NCBI GenBank assembly: GCA_024398875.1
Contig: JAKSIJ010000012.1
Location: 16,169-80,168, forward strand
Source of the DNA: Fibrobacter sp.
Lineage (GTDB): Bacteria > Fibrobacterota > Fibrobacteria > Fibrobacterales > Fibrobacteraceae
Reading direction: 5' to 3'
DNA: 64,000 bases
Position numbers and translations under genes: made by a program. Shown here piece by piece: positions 26,751-35,873 of the stretch; the stretch's first letter is position 1; each line of letters opens with the position of its first letter. Under the pieces are notes generated by a model that did no database searches, was not told where the DNA came from, and saw only the letters and a list, made by a program, of their open reading frames with translations.

Positions 26751-28538
26751 TTAGCTTTCTTGGCTGCCTTCCAGAATCCAGCGGCAGAGGTCCTCTACGC
26801 TTTGGTAGTCCGGAAGCGTGCTTGTGAATTTTTGAGACCGGCTACGCTCGATGAACTTGCTCCAGGCGGCTTCGTTCTTTGCTTCCAGGCCCAAGTGTTC
26901 TTCGATGGCGCCACGGGTCCAGACCCAGATGCCCTGGCTCCGAAGTTTGGCGTGGATGCTCTTGATGGCGCGCTCCGCTTCTGGCATGGCGGCCATCATG
27001 GCGTAGGCTTTTGAGGCCGAGATGTTGGAGTGCTTGTTTACGGGGATGCCGTTCACCAGCCGGAGGTGGTGGTGGAAGGCCAGTTCCCGGAACAGGTCGC
27101 GGCAGTACTTGAGGTCCGGATCGTCGTTGTCCAGGAAGCCATCTCGAGTGGCGGTAGTGAAGGCGTAGTCCAAATCCACGATGGCCCGAGTGGGCATGTC
27201 CATGGCAGAGAGAACCTGCATGCTCTTACGGGTGTTGCTGACGCCACCTTGGCGTACCAGGGCACACTTGATGAGCGCGAAGCTTTGCCCTGTGATGCGC
27301 TCGAAGAGCGCAGGCAACACCCGCCACTCGGTTTTACCCTCGGTAAGTAGTACATAGTCCGCAAAGAGAAGTTCGTTGCTGTTGCTCAGGCTGAATAGCA
27401 TCTGCAACTGGCTAGGTGCATCCTGCACCACTTGTCGAACCGCATCTTCCATGCGCTTACGCATGTAGGTACCGCGTTCCTTGTTCTTGCGGATGAGGAG
27501 CGACGTGCTCACATCTTCGCTGGTAATCATCTGGGCGGAGTGTGTGGCGTAGACCACCTGGTAGCCTTCGTTGGAGAGATTCTTCAACGCCACGCGAACC
27601 AGTTCCACCGCCTGGGGATGGAGGTACAGCTCTGGAGAATCGATGAGGAGGAGCGTGCGGTTCAGGTAATGGTTGTTGTGGTGCTTCTTGATTTCGGCAA
27701 GGTAGCGCACCAGCGCCATCTGTATGGCGCGCTGGGAGCCGGCACCCATGCGGTTGATGTCCCGCTCAAAGCCGTCATCTTCGTCGATGACCTTGAGGCT
27801 TGCACCCTGGAGGAATGTTTCCAGCGTGGGAACCGGCACGTCCAATTCCACTTTAACACTGGGGAAGAGAGGTTTTAATTTGTCATTAACGTCTCTGTCA
27901 AAACTTTGGATTTCTTCGGCGCGGTTCTCGCTGTTCGGATTTAACAAATCGTTGAACTTGAGGAGGAGATCGTTGATCTCGCCACCGAAGCGGCGTTCCA
28001 GGGGCTTGAAAATTTCGTGGAGAAGTTTGGTGAAGGCGCGGTTGCCTTCAAAATCCCAGATGGCGATGGGCTCGGGGAACATGCGCTTGAAGGCGTGCTT
28101 GAAATCTTCCGTGGCGCGGACCCAATCCTTTTTGGCGTAGGCGCCGTTCCGCAGGTTGGGGGGGACGAATACCCGTATCTCGATGTTTTCGGCAGGTTCT
28201 CCGGGAACGCGCTGCACCTTTTTGATGCGGATGCGACCATTCAGGAGGAAGGGCTTGATTTGCGCGGCCTTCTCTTCGCCCAGGCGGGTGAGGACTGCAT
28301 CGCTCACGCCATCGAACACGCCTTCCACCTCTACGGGCACGTTGGTGTCGTCGAAGTAGGAGATGTCCAGCGAGAAGGGGGAGAGCAGCCAGCGGATGCC
28401 CATCAAGATGTTCGTCTTGCCGGCGTTGTTGTAGCCGATGAGGGCGGTGATGCTACTGAGGGGAAACGTCTGCCGCTGAATGGAACGGAGATTGGCAATA
28501 GTGATTTCCGATAGTCTCAAAGCCTGTGGTTGCTGCAT
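26751..28538 (-). CDS. OLD-family ATPase/TOPRIM nuclease
   Basis: 595 aa from the ATG at 28538. An ABC-type ATPase core is complete: Walker A GYNNAGKTNI (about 35-44), signature-like NRMGAGSQRAIQMAL, Walker B LLLIDSPELYLHP and the H-loop YATHSAQMI. The C-terminal part resembles the TOPRIM nuclease domain of OLD proteins (DYVLLTEGKTEWRVLP, then IVDLDYAF). OLD proteins are DNA nucleases, several with anti-phage roles. Here there is no UvrD-like helicase partner as in Gabija, so it would be a stand-alone (class 1) form. The frame stays open upstream to 29459, but that part is antisense to another gene and lacks family similarity. It precedes gmk closely. Confidence 0.78.
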   Translation of the reverse strand: MQQPQALRLSEITIANLRSIQRQTFPLSSITALIGYNNAGKTNILMGIRWLLSPFSLDISYFDDTNVPVEVEGVFDGVSDAVLTRLGEEKAAQIKPFLLNGRIRIKKVQRVPGEPAENIEIRVFVPPNLRNGAYAKKDWVRATEDFKHAFKRMFPEPIAIWDFEGNRAFTKLLHEIFKPLERRFGGEINDLLLKFNDLLNPNSENRAEEIQSFDRDVNDKLKPLFPSVKVELDVPVPTLETFLQGASLKVIDEDDGFERDINRMGAGSQRAIQMALVRYLAEIKKHHNNHYLNRTLLLIDSPELYLHPQAVELVRVALKNLSNEGYQVVYATHSAQMITSEDVSTSLLIRKNKERGTYMRKRMEDAVRQVVQDAPSQLQMLFSLSNSNELLFADYVLLTEGKTEWRVLPALFERITGQSFALIKCALVRQGGVSNTRKSMQVLSAMDMPTRAIVDLDYAFTTATRDGFLDNDDPDLKYCRDLFRELAFHHHLRLVNGIPVNKHSNISASKAYAMMAAMPEAERAIKSIHAKLRSQGIWVWTRGAIEEHLGLEAKNEAAWSKFIERSRSQKFTSTLPDYQSVEDLCRWILEGSQES

Positions 28539-28708
28539 GCTTCGAATATACATAAAAACGTGCAGAAATGACGCAAAAATGGGGAATTTGTGGATTTTTT
28601 GTTGGTTTAGGAAACAGTTGTTTGCAAAATGAAATTTTTCGCGAGGAACCCCTTTACGCTGTGAAATTGGCGAGCTAAATTTCGCCACAGATTTTAGACT
28701 TCTTATTT

Positions 28709-28739
28709 GCACATGGCCTTCGTGGCGTGTGCTTTTTTT
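28709..28739 (+). terminator. Terminator-like hairpin in a divergent intergenic region
   Basis: GCACATGGCC / GGCGTGTGC with TTCGT loop (one mismatch) followed by seven T. No + strand gene lies upstream, so it would end a short leader or small RNA before the gene starting at 28806. The rest of 28539-28708 shows nothing recognisable. Confidence 0.5.
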
Positions 28740-28805
28740 GTTTGAAATCTTGGCGTGTGGCCGGGTGGCCATCTTACTAAATCCAAATCTTATTGGAGGT
28801 ATCCT

Positions 28806-30140
28806 GTGAATTACGGGATGTTTAAGCGTGTCGCCTTGATGGGGGCTTTGGCTTCTCTTTCGGGCTATGCGCAGGTATGTAATACACTCACGCTGTATAA
28901 AGACGGCAGTTATGCTGGTCGCATGGAGGAATCCACGCGGTCTTTCCCGGAGGCTCCGGAATGGTCCACCAACTGGGGAGATTTTGACAACATGCAAAAT
29001 CCCTACATCCGGCTTTCGGGTATGCGGAACTATCGCGGTGATTGGACGGGTTCCCTGGTTTTTGACGCCTTGCCTGTAAAGGTCAATGGTGGCACCCTCA
29101 AAATCAAGGCCCGCTCTTCTCAAAAAGGGAATTTCGGCGTCTGGCTTTCGGGTAATTCGGGCGCCGGTCATATTTCTTTCCACGAACTGGAGGCGAATAA
29201 AACTGCAGTGCTCACCATCCCTGTTCAGGAATTGATGGGGAGTGAATCCTTTGAAGTAGATAAGGTGGGTATCGGGCTTTTTGATGTACCCGCAAATCAG
29301 TACACCAACTTCTTTGTGGACGATATTGAATTCAGTTGCGCAGAAACTGCTGGCAGCTCTGCTGGCGGTTCCGTGAACGGTTCTGGCGGCAATACGGAAG
29401 TCGGGAACGGTACTAGCGGCAATTCCGCAGTTCTGGAAAATAGCGATGCACTTTTCCAAACGGAATATTCTTTTGTAGATGTGAACCCGGCAAGTGCAAT
29501 TCGGAAAGGACTTTTCGATAGCGCTTATGTGCGCTCAACTTCTGCCCATTATGAGGCTGCAGAACGCACTTCGTTGCAACAGAAAACGTCGGTGAATTTT
29601 GTGCTTTCAGAAAACGAACACAACCAGATTGTGAATTTCCGGGAGGCAAAAAAACTGACGCCTAAGGCATCTCGTGATGGCTGGTACAAGAGCCTCTTCT
29701 ATATCGATCGCAACCGCTTGAAGGACGGTGTAATCGCCAACCCCAAACAGGTCTTCAATGAAGCAAACGAGATGGCAGCGCTTTCCAATTACACGCTGAT
29801 GCCGCTATTGTTGGCGGATTTGGACTATGCTGTTTCTTATTGTGCGGATACGGCTTGCGCAACTCATGCGCTTGAAGATTCCAGTCTTCTCTTGGCAGGA
29901 CTTCCGTCCTCCTATATCACGGGATCCAAGTTCCGTCTGGTTTACGACCCCTATTTCACGGTGACAACCCGCAAAACGCTGCCTCATGTGGAAATCTGCG
30001 TGGCAGGCAAGTGCCAATCTCTGGACCCGAAATCTGAAATCATGGTGGAATTTGATTCTGCCGGTGTTCATGAACTGCAGGTGAAGATTACCTCGGGCAA
30101 CTTGAACGTTCAACAACATCTTTTCGTGGAGGTGAAATAA
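28806..30140 (+). CDS. Secreted protein of unknown function, partner of the next gene
   Basis: 444 aa. The GTG at 28806 is the best start: GGAGG ends 6 nt upstream, while the nearby ATG at 28818 is too far. A signal peptide (VALMGALASLSGYAQ) is followed by a beta-rich domain (about 20-185; sequence such as YIRLSGMRNYRGDWTGSLVF and KVNGGTLKIKARSSQKGNFG looks like a carbohydrate-binding-type jelly roll), a Gly/Ser/Asn linker and a second beta-rich domain with Cys pairs. The stop overlaps the next start as TAATG. No family was recognised. Expression with a putative secreted hydrolase suggests an extracellular binding or accessory role (inference). Confidence 0.65.
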   Translation: MNYGMFKRVALMGALASLSGYAQVCNTLTLYKDGSYAGRMEESTRSFPEAPEWSTNWGDFDNMQNPYIRLSGMRNYRGDWTGSLVFDALPVKVNGGTLKIKARSSQKGNFGVWLSGNSGAGHISFHELEANKTAVLTIPVQELMGSESFEVDKVGIGLFDVPANQYTNFFVDDIEFSCAETAGSSAGGSVNGSGGNTEVGNGTSGNSAVLENSDALFQTEYSFVDVNPASAIRKGLFDSAYVRSTSAHYEAAERTSLQQKTSVNFVLSENEHNQIVNFREAKKLTPKASRDGWYKSLFYIDRNRLKDGVIANPKQVFNEANEMAALSNYTLMPLLLADLDYAVSYCADTACATHALEDSSLLLAGLPSSYITGSKFRLVYDPYFTVTTRKTLPHVEICVAGKCQSLDPKSEIMVEFDSAGVHELQVKITSGNLNVQQHLFVEVK

Positions 30141-32659
30141 TGAATTTCATTCCTAAAATCGCTTTGGCCGCATTGGGTGCCTTTGGCATCTCCATGGCCG
30201 CCTATAAGGACCTGTACTTCAATCCAAAATTTGGTGATGACGGCTGCATGACGGAAAAGTATATGCAGAATTGGAAATGTACAGAGAAAAAAAGTACATG
30301 GACTGCTGTTGGGATGACGTCACCCGCCCCCGTTCGTTTGCGTGTTATCGACCCTCCCGAAATGGAATCTACGGAATTTGGCATCTATTTGGAACGCCCT
30401 TTCTTTATCATTGACGGAATTCATTTGAGTACGGATGAAACGCGTTCGTTGCAGCAGTTCCACGCAGAAACGGAGGAGTTTGGCATCCCTGAAATTCTTA
30501 CTTCTTTGGGCTATACCCCAGTTTTGGTGCAATTTTCTCAGACGGTGACCACGTCACTTGAAAAGAATTCGTCTCATTTTGCGGCTTTGCTGAAATATCT
30601 GAACGATAACGCTAAAATTCCCTTCCCGGGAAAGAATCAGGACGGTTTTGTCGTCTTGGGTATTAGCCAGGGCGGTATTCTTGGCCGTTATGGCGCCTAT
30701 CTTTATGATAAGGATCGTAAAAGCTCCGATGCTCCGGTTCGCTTGTATGCATCGCTTGATTCCCCACACCAGGGAGCCGTAATGCCTCGTGGCCTTGTGG
30801 CGACCATAGACTTTTGGGCGAGTGAAGCAGGTGTTGCTGCAGCGGAAGCCTTTAATGACCTGGTTTCTTCTCCTGGCGCCCGGGATTTGCTGATTTACGA
30901 TACTAGGGCCGGCAATGGAACGTACGAACCCAAGATGGGTGCGGATCGGTTCTTGTTTGGAGACTATCGTAAGGCAGCGACTTATAAGGGTTTCCCTCAG
31001 GTTCTAGTAGCTCAGGGCCAGCTGAAGGGAACAACGCCAACCCATTCTTCTACCTACTTCAAGCTAAATCGATATGCGGAAAAGGGTGGTAGCGTTTGGG
31101 GACGTGCCCAGAGCGAAATGTATGCAAAGGATAAAACATCTGGAAAATATGCGCACAATCATATGTACCAATTCCCGGGGGATGTTTCCGATACGGATAA
31201 AAACGGCGTGACGAAGTTTGATTTTGTTCAGGGCAGCACATATCCTTTTGCACAGACAATGTATGAGGCTCTTCGTGAAGGCGTTGTGGAGGCTATTCCC
31301 AATAAATTTGAAAAGGATATTAAGGCCGCGGGAATTTCTTGGATGTCTTTGTCCTTTTATGGGAAGTGGGATGAAGATTCCCTCTACCAAAAGAATAGCA
31401 CGTTCATCCCTACAGTGAGCGCCATGGATATGCAGTGTAGTGGTGATTTGGCTATAAAGTCGGATTGCGCCTTTAGCCAAAATTCTTCGGGATTTGCGTT
31501 TGAAAATGCTGGTGCAAAATCCACGGCAAAGGCTGCTTATGCGGTAGATCCTACGCATCCGCGATATAAAGAAGCTATAAGCGGACGTCACATAGAGTCT
31601 CCGGTAAAGGGAACCTCAATAGATCAAACCGTGCTGAAGGGGATGCAGACGGATGTTTGGCGTGTCCTTTGTGAACTAGCAAAGGTGGACTATGATAGCA
31701 CGAAAAAATCCTTCCGCAATCCGAAATTAGGTGGTATGTTTGCACCGAATACAAGTTGTATGGACCAAAGCAAAATGCCGGAAGTTATCAAGAATGGCGG
31801 TATTTTGCAGACGAAGGCATTTAGTTATGCGCGATACGATTATAATGCAGAAGCAACAGAGAAAAATAAAACCGTTACATTTAACCTTCCTGCAGGTTGG
31901 AACTACGTTTCCCTTTGGGATAATGGCACGAGCATTACTCCAGGCAGTATGCTTGAAGTGGATGCTAAGGTGGAATCTCCCAAGAGCAATTGGATGAAGG
32001 CAGACCTGGTCTTGATGCAGACAAAGAATGGTGCGGGACATTTGCAATTGACAGAGCAGGAGGTAAAACAAGATGGCCTGTTCCATACGCTGCGCTGGCA
32101 AATGCCCTCTGCAGCATCGGCTTTGACGAATTACCGTTGGTTCCGCCTGGTACTGAATTCCAGTGGTGCTAAAGTGACGCTTGCTAATCCCCGCATTGTG
32201 ACAAGTGCTGTAGCCTATGCAGAAAAGAACCCTTCCATTCCTTCGGCAACGTTGTATCCAAATAATTCCTACAGTGTTGTTCCTTGGTCAGATACTGTGG
32301 TGGTGAAGAATTATTCTGACGCTATGGGTTCTGGCTTGAAAATGAGCTATGGTTCCTATTTGGATGGAGTGCATTTTGAATTGAAAAGCACGTATTCCAT
32401 GGATGCTTACAAGAATCTTGTGGTGGAATACTGGCCTGGCACATGCCAGAGTACGACCATCTTCTTCGGAAACAAGACGAAAAATGTGAATTTAGGAAAC
32501 GGTAGTTTGCAAGGTTCTTTTGTAACCAAGAAATTACCATTGAGTGATTTGGTGAATGTTGCATTAAACCCAAACCAGCCCTATTCCGCATCCCGCCTGA
32601 GTTTGCAGGCGATGAAGTCGAATGAAACGTGTATTGTTCACTCCATTCGTTTGGAATAA
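30140..32659 (+). CDS. Secreted alpha/beta-hydrolase-like protein
   Basis: 839 aa. After the signal peptide (MNFIPKIALAALGAFGISMA) comes a region with a GxSxG nucleophile elbow (VVLGISQGGILGRYGAYLY, near residue 180) preceded by FFIIDGIHLSTD. This is the layout of PGAP1/lipase-type alpha/beta hydrolases; LDSPHQGAVMPRG after it is typical of lipases. A long C-terminal part (about 560-839) is beta-rich and resembles sugar-binding or galactose-binding-like domains. Coupled to the upstream gene by TAATG overlap with GGAGG before it. It could be a surface lipase or esterase, such as one that removes acyl groups from plant polymers; the substrate is not shown by the sequence. Confidence 0.65.
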   Translation: MNFIPKIALAALGAFGISMAAYKDLYFNPKFGDDGCMTEKYMQNWKCTEKKSTWTAVGMTSPAPVRLRVIDPPEMESTEFGIYLERPFFIIDGIHLSTDETRSLQQFHAETEEFGIPEILTSLGYTPVLVQFSQTVTTSLEKNSSHFAALLKYLNDNAKIPFPGKNQDGFVVLGISQGGILGRYGAYLYDKDRKSSDAPVRLYASLDSPHQGAVMPRGLVATIDFWASEAGVAAAEAFNDLVSSPGARDLLIYDTRAGNGTYEPKMGADRFLFGDYRKAATYKGFPQVLVAQGQLKGTTPTHSSTYFKLNRYAEKGGSVWGRAQSEMYAKDKTSGKYAHNHMYQFPGDVSDTDKNGVTKFDFVQGSTYPFAQTMYEALREGVVEAIPNKFEKDIKAAGISWMSLSFYGKWDEDSLYQKNSTFIPTVSAMDMQCSGDLAIKSDCAFSQNSSGFAFENAGAKSTAKAAYAVDPTHPRYKEAISGRHIESPVKGTSIDQTVLKGMQTDVWRVLCELAKVDYDSTKKSFRNPKLGGMFAPNTSCMDQSKMPEVIKNGGILQTKAFSYARYDYNAEATEKNKTVTFNLPAGWNYVSLWDNGTSITPGSMLEVDAKVESPKSNWMKADLVLMQTKNGAGHLQLTEQEVKQDGLFHTLRWQMPSAASALTNYRWFRLVLNSSGAKVTLANPRIVTSAVAYAEKNPSIPSATLYPNNSYSVVPWSDTVVVKNYSDAMGSGLKMSYGSYLDGVHFELKSTYSMDAYKNLVVEYWPGTCQSTTIFFGNKTKNVNLGNGSLQGSFVTKKLPLSDLVNVALNPNQPYSASRLSLQAMKSNETCIVHSIRLE

Positions 32660-32761
32660 ATATTTGAATTGGTGTTTTTTTTCTAAATAAATTCTTATAT
32701 TTGGGGGCGTCGCTTGAGGCTGGTTGCTGAAAGTGGCGCTTTTAAGATTGGAGAAAATAAA

Positions 32762-33556
32762 ATGAAAATGTCGCGAGTGTTTTTCGCTATTCTTTCTGTG
32801 TTTTTCGCTTTGACGATGACGGGTTGCAATAAGGCCCGGTTGCAGTCTTTGGGTGCAAATCCCGTGCCTACGTTCCATACGCCGCGAGGTGCAGATTCTG
32901 AAACAGGAACCATTGCCGTTTCTGCGGAAGGCTACGTTGTTCCGTTGGCTACAGGCCGTAATGTGGATGATATCCTTGGTGGCGGTGGCGATGTGGCCTT
33001 GATGTATCGTTTTGGCGGTAGTCTTTCGCCGTTGTTCATCACGGGTGCCGTTGGTGGCCAGGGTGGTAAGGTGCATTTCAATTGTGATGACGAAACTCCT
33101 CGTTGTGTAGATTCCTACGAAACCTGGCTCAGGAGCGATGCCGGTGAAGATTCCTACTCCTTCTGGAATGTCCAGGAGAAGGTGCTTCTGGGTGCTGACT
33201 TCAAACTGGGCTCCCGCGTTCAGCTGGGCCTTGGTGGCGGTATTCAGTTCTATCAGGGTGGTGGCGAGTATGAGGATGCTCGCGATGACCTGGATAAACT
33301 GGGCTGGGCCAACAATCTAGACGAAAAGATGGATTTCTACCCGATGACGGCCACCTGGATTTCTGTAGGCTTGGGTTCTGAAAACCGCCTTGGAAATTTG
33401 AAGCTGGAAGAAACCTATATGCTGGCTTCCGACTGGACCAAGATGATTTATGCTACCGATGTGGGCTACTATCATCCTAGCGGATTCCAGGTGGGATTGA
33501 TGCTTTCTACCCAGATGAGTCCTGTGATTCATGGCGGGAAGACTTTCGTCTTCTAG
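32762..33556 (+). CDS. Lipoprotein with beta-barrel-like C-terminus
   Basis: 264 aa, start at 32762 with GGAG about 8 nt upstream. Lipobox FALTMTGC (Cys near residue 22). The rest is Gly- and aromatic-rich with alternating strands (DVALMYRFGGSLSPLFITGA, RVQLGLGGGIQFYQGGGEYE, GFQVGLMLSTQM), as in small outer-membrane barrels. No named family recognised. It stands alone, closed by a strong terminator. Probably an outer-membrane-associated protein. Confidence 0.65.
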   Translation: MKMSRVFFAILSVFFALTMTGCNKARLQSLGANPVPTFHTPRGADSETGTIAVSAEGYVVPLATGRNVDDILGGGGDVALMYRFGGSLSPLFITGAVGGQGGKVHFNCDDETPRCVDSYETWLRSDAGEDSYSFWNVQEKVLLGADFKLGSRVQLGLGGGIQFYQGGGEYEDARDDLDKLGWANNLDEKMDFYPMTATWISVGLGSENRLGNLKLEETYMLASDWTKMIYATDVGYYHPSGFQVGLMLSTQMSPVIHGGKTFVF

Positions 33557-33576
33557 AATTTCTTCATAGCGCACAA

Positions 33577-33608
33577 AAAAAGACCTCGGAACTTTCCGAG
33601 GTCTTTTA
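33577..33608 (+). terminator. Bidirectional Rho-independent terminator
   Basis: AAAAGACCTCGGA / TCCGAGGTCTTTT perfect 13-bp stem (33578-33590 with 33595-33607), loop ACTT. It sits between convergent genes and can serve both strands. Confidence 0.9.
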
Positions 33609-33656
33609 AGCATCTTTGCTTTGGCGGGGCGAATCCCGTTTAGAACAAATTAGCGA

Positions 33657-35228
33657 TTACTTCAGGGTGCTCACCTGAACGTCCCAGCTCTGGTTGCCGA
33701 GGGCGATGCGGTAGGTGTTGGTTCCCTGAGCCTTCATGTTCTTGGTGTCCACAGCAGGAGCGGCGTTGGGGTCCTTCTTGGGAACGCCGATGTGGCGGTT
33801 GCCCTTGAGGAATTCGATACCCTTGTTGCCAGCCTTCGTCTGGAGGCAGCCCACGATGAAGATGTTTTCATCGGTAACAGGCAGGTTGTTCTCTTCGAGG
33901 AGCTTCTTTGCAGCAGGAATACCCGGTTCGAGGATTTCTTCTGCGCACTGGACGCCAGGATGAGCTTCCTTGAAGGGCTTCATGCCGAGCTGGTCGGCGG
34001 CAATTTTCACGAGTTCCGGATCCGGTTCGCAAGGAGTCTTGCCCTGGTAGCCGAGGAGCATCTTGCCGTAGCCTTCTGTCATCTTGAACCAGGTGTCGCG
34101 ACCGGCGTTCTGGTTCAGGGTGTTCATGTAGGCCTGCTGGAAGTAGAACTGGGAGACCGGCGTCACGGAGGAGGCAAAGCCACCGCGGCGGACGCATTCG
34201 CTCATGTTCTCGATGACCTTCGGGAACAGGTGGAAGGTCTTGTTTTCGCGCATCATGAGGGTGTTGGCGGTAAGAGCGCCACCCGGCATGGGGCTGAAAA
34301 TCACGTCGGTAGTAATCTGACGAGCTTCGGGCGGGAAGTTGTAGTCCTTGAGGCATTCAACGGCCACGTTGTTGGCTTCCATCAGCTTGGGAATGGCGTT
34401 TTCGTCCACGATGCCATCGTCGCCGAGGGCGAGCACGTAGTCGGTGCCCTTCAAGGCATGGAACATGGAGAAAAGGTCCGGCTGAGCGGTACCACCGGAG
34501 AGGGGCTTGCGGCCCACGTCGATACCATTGGCACCACCTTCGATAGCGGCCTTGTACTGAGCCACACCAGTACCGCAGGTGTCATGGCTGTGGATGCGGA
34601 GTTCGGCATCGTCGCCGAGGAGCTTACGAGCGCGCTTGAAGGTCTCGTACACCTTGGAGGGGTTGGCCGTACCGGAAGCGTCCTTGAAGCAGACGGAGGC
34701 GAACGGAACGCCGGCGTCCAAAATGTTGCGGAGGATGCGTTCGTAGAAGTCAGGATCATGAGCGCCCTTGCAGCCAAGAGGAAGTTCCATCATGGTGACC
34801 ACAACTTCGTGTTCCAGACCGGCTTCGGTAATGCACTTGCCGGAGTAGATGAGGTTGTTCACGTCGTTAAGAGCGTCGAAGTTACGGATGCGGGTCATGC
34901 CGTGCTTCTTGAACATCTGGGCATGGAGCTTGATCATGTCGCGGGGCTGGGGTGCCAGAGCCACCACGTTAATGCCGCGGGCGAGGGTCTGGAGGCGAGC
35001 CTTGGGGCCCACAACGCGACGGAATTCGTCCATCATATCAAAAGCGTCTTCACCGCAGTTCTGGTAAAGGGCCTGGAAGCGAGCGCCGCCACCAGCTTCA
35101 AAATGTGTGATACCTGCATGGCAGGCTGCTTCAACAGCCGGCATGAAGTCCTTCATGAACACGCGGGCGCCAAAAATGGACTGGAAGCCATCGCGGAAGG
35201 AAGTATCTTGGAACAGAATCTTCTTCAT
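33657..35228 (-). CDS. Biotin-dependent carboxyltransferase, pyruvate carboxylase subunit B/oxaloacetate decarboxylase alpha type
   Basis: 523 aa. An HMGL-like TIM barrel (about 1-290) with KILFQDTSFRDGFQS at the start, the metal and lysine site CFKDASGTANP and HSHDTCGTGVAQYKAA, then the PYC/OADA conserved domain. It exchanges CO2 between oxaloacetate/pyruvate and biotin. The C-terminal biotinyl domain usual in OadA is absent, so a separate carrier protein is required, as in transcarboxylase 5S subunits. In a succinate-forming Fibrobacter this fits anaplerotic C4 metabolism (inference). It may work with the acyl-CoA carboxyltransferase at 12709. Promoter and leader are not obvious. Confidence 0.85.
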   Translation of the reverse strand: MKKILFQDTSFRDGFQSIFGARVFMKDFMPAVEAACHAGITHFEAGGGARFQALYQNCGEDAFDMMDEFRRVVGPKARLQTLARGINVVALAPQPRDMIKLHAQMFKKHGMTRIRNFDALNDVNNLIYSGKCITEAGLEHEVVVTMMELPLGCKGAHDPDFYERILRNILDAGVPFASVCFKDASGTANPSKVYETFKRARKLLGDDAELRIHSHDTCGTGVAQYKAAIEGGANGIDVGRKPLSGGTAQPDLFSMFHALKGTDYVLALGDDGIVDENAIPKLMEANNVAVECLKDYNFPPEARQITTDVIFSPMPGGALTANTLMMRENKTFHLFPKVIENMSECVRRGGFASSVTPVSQFYFQQAYMNTLNQNAGRDTWFKMTEGYGKMLLGYQGKTPCEPDPELVKIAADQLGMKPFKEAHPGVQCAEEILEPGIPAAKKLLEENNLPVTDENIFIVGCLQTKAGNKGIEFLKGNRHIGVPKKDPNAAPAVDTKNMKAQGTNTYRIALGNQSWDVQVSTLK

Positions 35229-35359
35229 ATTGTGTTTCCTTATGGGACAGAGTCCCGTGTTTACTTGTACTTTTAAATACTGAGGAAATATAAAAAAAAC
35301 TGGCTTTGGCTCAGCGGAAAAACGGGGATTTTGGGGGTATTTGGCAGAAAACGGCGGAT

Positions 35360-35575
35360 TTAGAGAATTTCCATTTCCACAAGGAAGCGGTACATGCAGA
35401 GGGCCGCCATGGCGAGAATGAAGATGCAGACCAGCACGTACTGCACCGGATGCTCGTGGAAGTCGTAGTCCGCCTTGCCGTAAGAGAACCTTTTACGGAT
35501 GATGGCGCTTATGAACCAGGCGAAAAAGATGAGGAACAGCAGGAGGGACATGTGGTGTAAGATAGAAATTATCAT
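35360..35575 (-). CDS. Small two-helix membrane protein
   Basis: 71 aa from the ATG at 35575. Two hydrophobic helices (ILHHMSLLLFLIFFAWFISA and VQYVLVCIFILAMAALCMYR) are joined by a charged loop (IRKRFSYGKADYDFHEHP). No family recognised. The frame extends upstream through an AT-rich repeat, but that extension is not plausible coding sequence. It follows the carboxyltransferase on the same strand by about 130 nt in gene order upstream. Confidence 0.55.
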   Translation of the reverse strand: MIISILHHMSLLLFLIFFAWFISAIIRKRFSYGKADYDFHEHPVQYVLVCIFILAMAALCMYRFLVEMEIL

Positions 35576-35579
35576 ATCA

Positions 35580-35830
35580 AAAAAGGTTGTGAGGGAAAAT
35601 GCAGAATGATGAATGCAGAATGCGGAATTGACCGCGGCTAGTGCCTGCGCACAATTCAAAATTATGTCTTCAGCTCAATTCCCTGATAGATATATCTTGT
35701 AATTCATACTTCATAATTTATAATTCATAATTCACAATTAGTGCTTCGCACTCATTTTGACTTCGGCTCGGAAGTGCCCAAGCAAGCTTGGTCGTTTCGC
35801 TCGCCTCGTCAAAATTCATACTTTATAATT
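35580..35830. repeat. Cluster of AT-rich dispersed repeats with AGTGCTTCGCACT hairpin
   Basis: The gap carries GAATGATGAATGCAGAATG and AATTCATACTTCATAATTTA type units and the hairpin AGTGCTTCGCACT (35740-35752). A related hairpin GTGCCTGCGCAC lies near 35641. It matches the reverse complement of 21120-21200. No gene is supported here. Confidence 0.65.
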
Positions 35831-35873
35831 CAGCGTATCTGGTGCTATATTTGGTAGGTAAAAAGGTTTTGAA

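Noticed and set aside
28539..29459. N-terminal extension of the OLD-family frame
   Set aside because: About 300 extra codons overlap another gene in antisense and show no family similarity; the ATPase domain starts near 28538.
33792..35276. Open frame of 494 codons opposite the PycB-type gene
   Set aside because: Shadow of a well conserved enzyme; no recognisable motif.
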